Positions 60,891 to 64,000 of a stretch of DNA of 64,000 bases are shown here, piece after piece. The stretch's first letter is position 1. Each line of letters starts with the position of its first letter. Source of the DNA: Bryobacterales bacterium (GTDB taxonomy: Bacteria; Acidobacteriota; Terriglobia; Bryobacterales; Bryobacteraceae); assembly GCA_003135055.1 (NCBI GenBank), contig PLDF01000219.1:47219-111218 (forward strand), in the 5' to 3' direction. A program made the translations under genes and the position numbers. Under the pieces are notes generated by a model, which searched no databases, was not told the origin of the DNA, and worked only from the letters and a program-made list of their open reading frames with translations.

Positions 60891-62150
60891 ATGGAACAGC
60901 TCAACGATGTCGTGACTCGCGCGAAGGCAGGGGACCTCGACGCTTACAGTCGGCTGGTACAGGCCACGCAGGTGATGACCTATGCAGTTGCGCTGGGCGT
61001 CCTCCGCGATCCGGATATGGCTCAGGACGCGACCCAGGAGGCGTACCTGCGGGCATTCCGGCGGCTCGCAGACCTGGAGGAGCCCGCTGCCTTCATTAGC
61101 TGGCTTCGCCGCATTGTGATAACTGTCGCTTCGAACATGCGTCATGCGCGGCGGACCACCCTGCTACAGCTCGGCGACGTCCCGGTTGTGCCTGTGTTGG
61201 ATGAAGCGGAGACAACCTGGTCCGAGGCCCAGCGTCAACTGCTGGCCGGAGCGCTACTGACGTTGACGGGTCTGGAACGCCGGCTGTGTGACCGGCGGTA
61301 TCACGGGCGCTGGAGTACTGCTCGGCTGGCAAAGGACGCAGGAGTAGACGAGGCCGTCATGAGGAAGCGTCTGCAACGCATACGCGACAAGTTGCGAAAG
61401 GAGATGGAAATGGCAGAACAACGTAAGATTCGCCCGGAGGACTTGAGGACTGACTTCCCGGCCAAGGTCGTAGAGCTGTTAACGCGCCCCAAGCTCACGG
61501 ATCTTCCAGAGAATCCGGTTGGCAGAATACTGGAATTGCTTCGAGGCGTTTACGCGGGCTTCGCTGAAGTGGATCTGCCGGACGTTATCGATCTTTCGGA
61601 AGCTCGTGAGACGATTGGCGGTGATGCCCTCTACCTCGATCCGATGGAGCTGCAGCGCATTGACGATCATCGAATCCTGCGCTACGACCTCACCCTGCCG
61701 CTGCTGATGACCCTTCGTTTCCAAGGCCAACCCCTACGGATCTGGGCTGCTGGCAAAGCCTATCGAGTCTGTCAGATCGATGCCACGCATTTGGAGGCCT
61801 TTCACCAGGCTGAAATTCTGTGGTTCGCCGACCGACAGCAGCTTGATCCCTGGCATTTGACCGGCAAGGTATTTCAGTCGATGGATCTGCTCCTTCCGGG
61901 AAGGGCGGTGAAGATCGTCCCAACGCGATATCCGATGTGCACACAAGCCTGGGAGCTTGAAGTAGATGATGACGGTCGTTGGTCTGAGGTTCTCGCCTGG
62001 GGCGTCTACACAGACCGGATTGTTCGGCATCTTGGCGGCGATCCAGCGCGCCACCTCGCGGTTGGCGTTGGGTATGGCCTCGAACGCCTCGCGATGCTGC
62101 GCTTTGGCATCGACGATATTCGCAAGGTCGATGTAGCTAGCGTAGCTTGA
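60891..62150 (+). CDS. ECF sigma factor fused to a PheS-like class II aminoacyl-tRNA synthetase core
   Basis: A continuous 419-residue frame from ATG 60891. Residues about 1-90 are sigma-70 region 2 (LVQATQVMTYAVALGVLRDPDMAQDATQEAYLRAFRRL, then WLRRIVITVASNMRHARR); about 115-172 are region 4 (LTGLERRLCDRRYHG, the helix-turn-helix ARLAKDAGVDEAVMRKRLQRIRDKL). From about 195 the protein matches the catalytic core of phenylalanyl-tRNA synthetase alpha. Motif 2 is RIWAAGKAYRV, IDATHLEAFHQAE (283-308; Arg292); motif 3 is GYGLERLAMLRFGIDDIR (394-411; Arg399). The tRNA-binding coiled coil of real PheS is missing. It probably initiates transcription in response to an aminoacyl ligand; that is inference. 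Open codons extend to 60645. Confidence 0.9.
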   Translation: MEQLNDVVTRAKAGDLDAYSRLVQATQVMTYAVALGVLRDPDMAQDATQEAYLRAFRRLADLEEPAAFISWLRRIVITVASNMRHARRTTLLQLGDVPVVPVLDEAETTWSEAQRQLLAGALLTLTGLERRLCDRRYHGRWSTARLAKDAGVDEAVMRKRLQRIRDKLRKEMEMAEQRKIRPEDLRTDFPAKVVELLTRPKLTDLPENPVGRILELLRGVYAGFAEVDLPDVIDLSEARETIGGDALYLDPMELQRIDDHRILRYDLTLPLLMTLRFQGQPLRIWAAGKAYRVCQIDATHLEAFHQAEILWFADRQQLDPWHLTGKVFQSMDLLLPGRAVKIVPTRYPMCTQAWELEVDDDGRWSEVLAWGVYTDRIVRHLGGDPARHLAVGVGYGLERLAMLRFGIDDIRKVDVASVA

Positions 62151-62314
62151 AGACACCTGGCGCTCTTGGACAATCGACGGAGCCCATGGCTTGGGCAAGC
62201 AGCGGTTATCGTCCCTGCCCCATCAGCTATCCACTATCCACTGGGCCGCGATACGCCCTGTCTAGGAACGTGGTACCTTCTCGCTCCGTCCGGTTCCTCG
62301 GCGCTCAGCAAAAG

Positions 62315-62640
62315 TGACTTCCGCTCGTTTAAAGTGACCCACACGAAGAACAGGATTTGCCGTCGGCAGCGAAGGTGGCCGGCGATATCATCCACGCCGC
62401 GGCGTGCGGTTTGAGTTTCCATCATCTGGGCAACGACCCTGCGCCAGCGGCGCCCATAGCGCTTTGACCGGTCGCAGATATCACCGAATGGTGAAAAGCG
62501 CGATCAATCACACTCGCCGGACCGCACTTGCACTGATGTTTGCAGACGGGGACGATCCCTTCTCAAATGTGTCACCCGCTTGCGGGTGGTGCTGGGTCAC
62601 TTTTGGCGAGCAAAGTAGGGTCACTTCTCGCGAGTGCCGA
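62315..62640. mobile_element. Decayed IS21-like element
   Basis: AAAGTGACCCAC at the left (near 62330) and GGGTCACTTTTGG, GGGTCACTTCTCG at the right (62597-62634) are inverted, repeated end motifs of the kind seen in IS21-family elements. Between them the minus strand reads VIDRAFHHSVI, similar to the end of IstB helper proteins, with stops on either side. No intact transposase remains. The flanks 62151-62314 and 62641-62842 show no gene. Confidence 0.4.
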
Positions 62641-62842
62641 AGGTCCGGTTGGTCGGCCACTCGGAGAATGGGCGTTCCTCAGGCATCGTTCGGTCATTAC
62701 TCCCGTTAAGTCCCGATCATGGAATTAGTATCGATAAGCGCGCTCTGCTCCGTCGAGTCCGGATTAGATTAGGGCCGCCGGAAATGTTGCCTTGCGCGCC
62801 TCCCGCCGACGGGCGTGGTGGGATTCCATCCGGTGCGCCGGC

Positions 62843-63175
62843 TTATCGAAACCGGATACGGGACGATCCGGCAACAGTCAGTCGGCCGGTGAGATCCACT
62901 TCGAGCACTTTGTGTAGCCGTTCGCGCTCAAACGAGATGACGGCGCCTCGTCCCGAGCGCTACCCGATTCATCAACATGCGGGAGTAGTCTGGAGATTGG
63001 CGATGCCCTTGTCAAGCGTGAACAAGATCCGATCGGCAGCAAAGGCGGCATCCACAACTGCAGGATCTGCCGCACCGCCAGGTCCTTCGCCGGTGACCGT
63101 ATCGGCATCGTGGCCGAAGCCGCGAAGATCCGTCACCAGTTCCACAGGGAGGTTCTCGTCAAGCTTGAACTTCAC
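62843..63175 (-). pseudogene. DUF5615 PIN-like gene, frameshifted (module 3)
   Basis: From GTG 63175 the frame gives MKFKLDENLPVELVTDLRGFGHDADTV, ADPAVVDAAFAADRILFTLDKGIANLQ and then an early stop. The rest is in other frames: VISFERERLHKVLEVDLTGRLTVAGSSRIRFR to 62843. At least one shift or deletion near 62970 removes the middle. Its GTG overlaps the DUF433 stop (GTGA). Confidence 0.75.
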
Positions 63176-63407
63176 ATTGCCCGGATCGGCACTAGACGTT
63201 CCTCGTGCGCTAATTCTGCGGCGTAGGCCAGAGCGGCATTGATGTGGTCGGCGCGAAGGGAAGGATAGCTCGCCAAGACCTCATCCCTGGTGGCGCCCCC
63301 TCTAGACTATCGAGGATCACCGTGACGGGAATTCGGGTCCCCGTTGCACAGATCTCACCGCCGCAGACCTGTGGACTACTGCTAAGGAACTCTTGCCACG
63401 ACGCCAT
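63172..63407 (-). pseudogene. DUF433 antitoxin-like gene, frameshifted (module 3)
   Basis: From ATG 63407 the frame gives MASWQEFLSSSPQVCGGEICATGTRIPVTVILDSLEGA. After one shift in a G-run near 63293 the proper frame continues ATRDEVLASYPSLRADHINAALAYAAELAHEERLVPIRAM to 63172. Both genes of this module are thus broken. It belongs to a different subtype from modules 1 and 2 near 35-36 kb. The spacer 63408-63659 holds no gene. Confidence 0.75.
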
Positions 63408-63659
63408 ATATCCAGTTTACTTGGGCGCCGTCCCGGCGTCCACTCGATGACGCGGATTCTGTCCCGCGGCGACGCTCAGTCGGCGCGCGGCGCGCTCCGT
63501 CAATCCCTATTTTTTTCAACCAGGCCTTTTACAACTCCATTCGGCTTGTGGCCGGCGCCAAACTTGTTGCCGATAAGGGGAACGCCGCCTGGTCGCTCCT
63601 TGGCGGCCCTTCGCGGCCCTGCCTTTACGGAATCGCTGCCGGTTGAGGTATGATTCTTT

Positions 63660-64000
63660 ATGCGAAAAACTCTCGTATTCCTTGGCCTTGCGCTGTTCGC
63701 TTTCGAGGCCCGGCCGGCCGGCAATTTTTCGCTCACTATAGACAACATCATGCGCGGTCCCGGGCTGGTGGGGTATGAACCGGCGGGCGTGCGCTGGTCG
63801 CATGACAGCCAGCGCATCTTCTTTCAATGGAAACTGGCCACCGAGCAGGTGGATGCGCCCATGGCGACGTATGAAATCAACCGCAATGGCTCGGGTCTGC
63901 GAAAGCTGACAGACGACGAAATCAAGCGCATCCCGCCGGCCAACGGCGACACTTCGAAAGACCGCCGCTGGACCGTCTACTCGCAGGCCGGCGACGTGTT
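63660..64000 (+). CDS. Exported S9-type peptidase, N-terminal part (truncated by window end)
   Basis: From ATG 63660 the frame gives a signal peptide (MRKTLVFLGLALFAFEARPA), then IDNIMRGPGLVGYEPAGVRWSHDSQRIFFQWK and DAPMATYEINRNGSGLRKL, the start of a beta-propeller as in dipeptidyl-peptidase-IV/prolyl-oligopeptidase-family (S9) enzymes. The catalytic domain lies beyond the window. A TATGAT at 63649-63654 suggests a leaderless or short-leader start. Identification as S9 rests on the propeller start alone. Confidence 0.7.
   Translation, partial: MRKTLVFLGLALFAFEARPAGNFSLTIDNIMRGPGLVGYEPAGVRWSHDSQRIFFQWKLATEQVDAPMATYEINRNGSGLRKLTDDEIKRIPPANGDTSKDRRWTVYSQAGDV

Overview
The window looks like chromosomal DNA of an Acidobacteriota bacterium, probably close to Solibacter/Bryobacter. 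This is inferred from the GC-rich sequence and from families expanded in that phylum: two PadR + duplicated-permease (ADOP) pairs, a VWFA-related Acidobacterial-domain protein, a decayed TIGR03435 protein, a heptaheme cytochrome with TPRs, several secreted TPR proteins and a caspase-FGE protein. No rRNA, tRNA or CRISPR array was recognised.

Layout. 0-6.4 kb: slipin/NfeD membrane pair, a TPR protein with a recent internal duplication, a scrambled membrane-protein relic, two overlapping secreted paralogues and a YIP1-like protein. 6.4-13 kb: Phd/VapC toxin-antitoxin pair, VWFA protein, first PadR-permease pair. 13-25 kb: mostly housekeeping genes (TPR protein, miaA, TPR protein, Gfo/Idh/MocA oxidoreductase, Uma2, nucleoside hydrolase-folK, nucleotidyltransferase-uvrA). 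25-36.3 kb: a worn accessory zone with frameshifted TIGR03435, hicBA, serine-resolvase and histidine-kinase remnants, a MazEF-like pair, DUF433/DUF5615 modules, and three displaced fragments of the neighbouring acyl-CoA mutase genes. 36.3-45.8 kb: a two-gene B12-dependent acyl-CoA mutase with isobutyryl-CoA-mutase-type active-site residues, an IMPase-fold phosphatase translationally coupled to a TIR-phosphoribosyltransferase fusion, a phosphohexomutase, and the second PadR-permease pair. 45.9-59.2 kb: caspase-FGE protein, RHH/MazF pair, M1 peptidase, integrase relic, heptaheme-TPR cytochrome, a giant DUF4175 protein and a TGPRT-motif protein. 59.7-64 kb: a secreted protein, an ECF sigma factor fused to a PheS-like class II aminoacyl-tRNA synthetase core, an IS21-like relic, a third, broken DUF433/DUF5615 module and the start of an S9-type peptidase.

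The two best candidates for undescribed biology are the sigma-PheS fusion (60891-62150) and the IMPase + TIR-PRTase operon (38424-40351). The window also carries at least four dispersed palindromic repeat families. Toxin-antitoxin-type modules are dense: six or seven, about half of them broken. Remnants of a serine resolvase (two), a tyrosine recombinase and an IS21-like element point to repeated insertion and decay. Starts were moved from the longest open frame where a signal peptide, Shine-Dalgarno sequence or stop-start overlap supported another codon. All family assignments come from motif recognition by eye, not from database searches.
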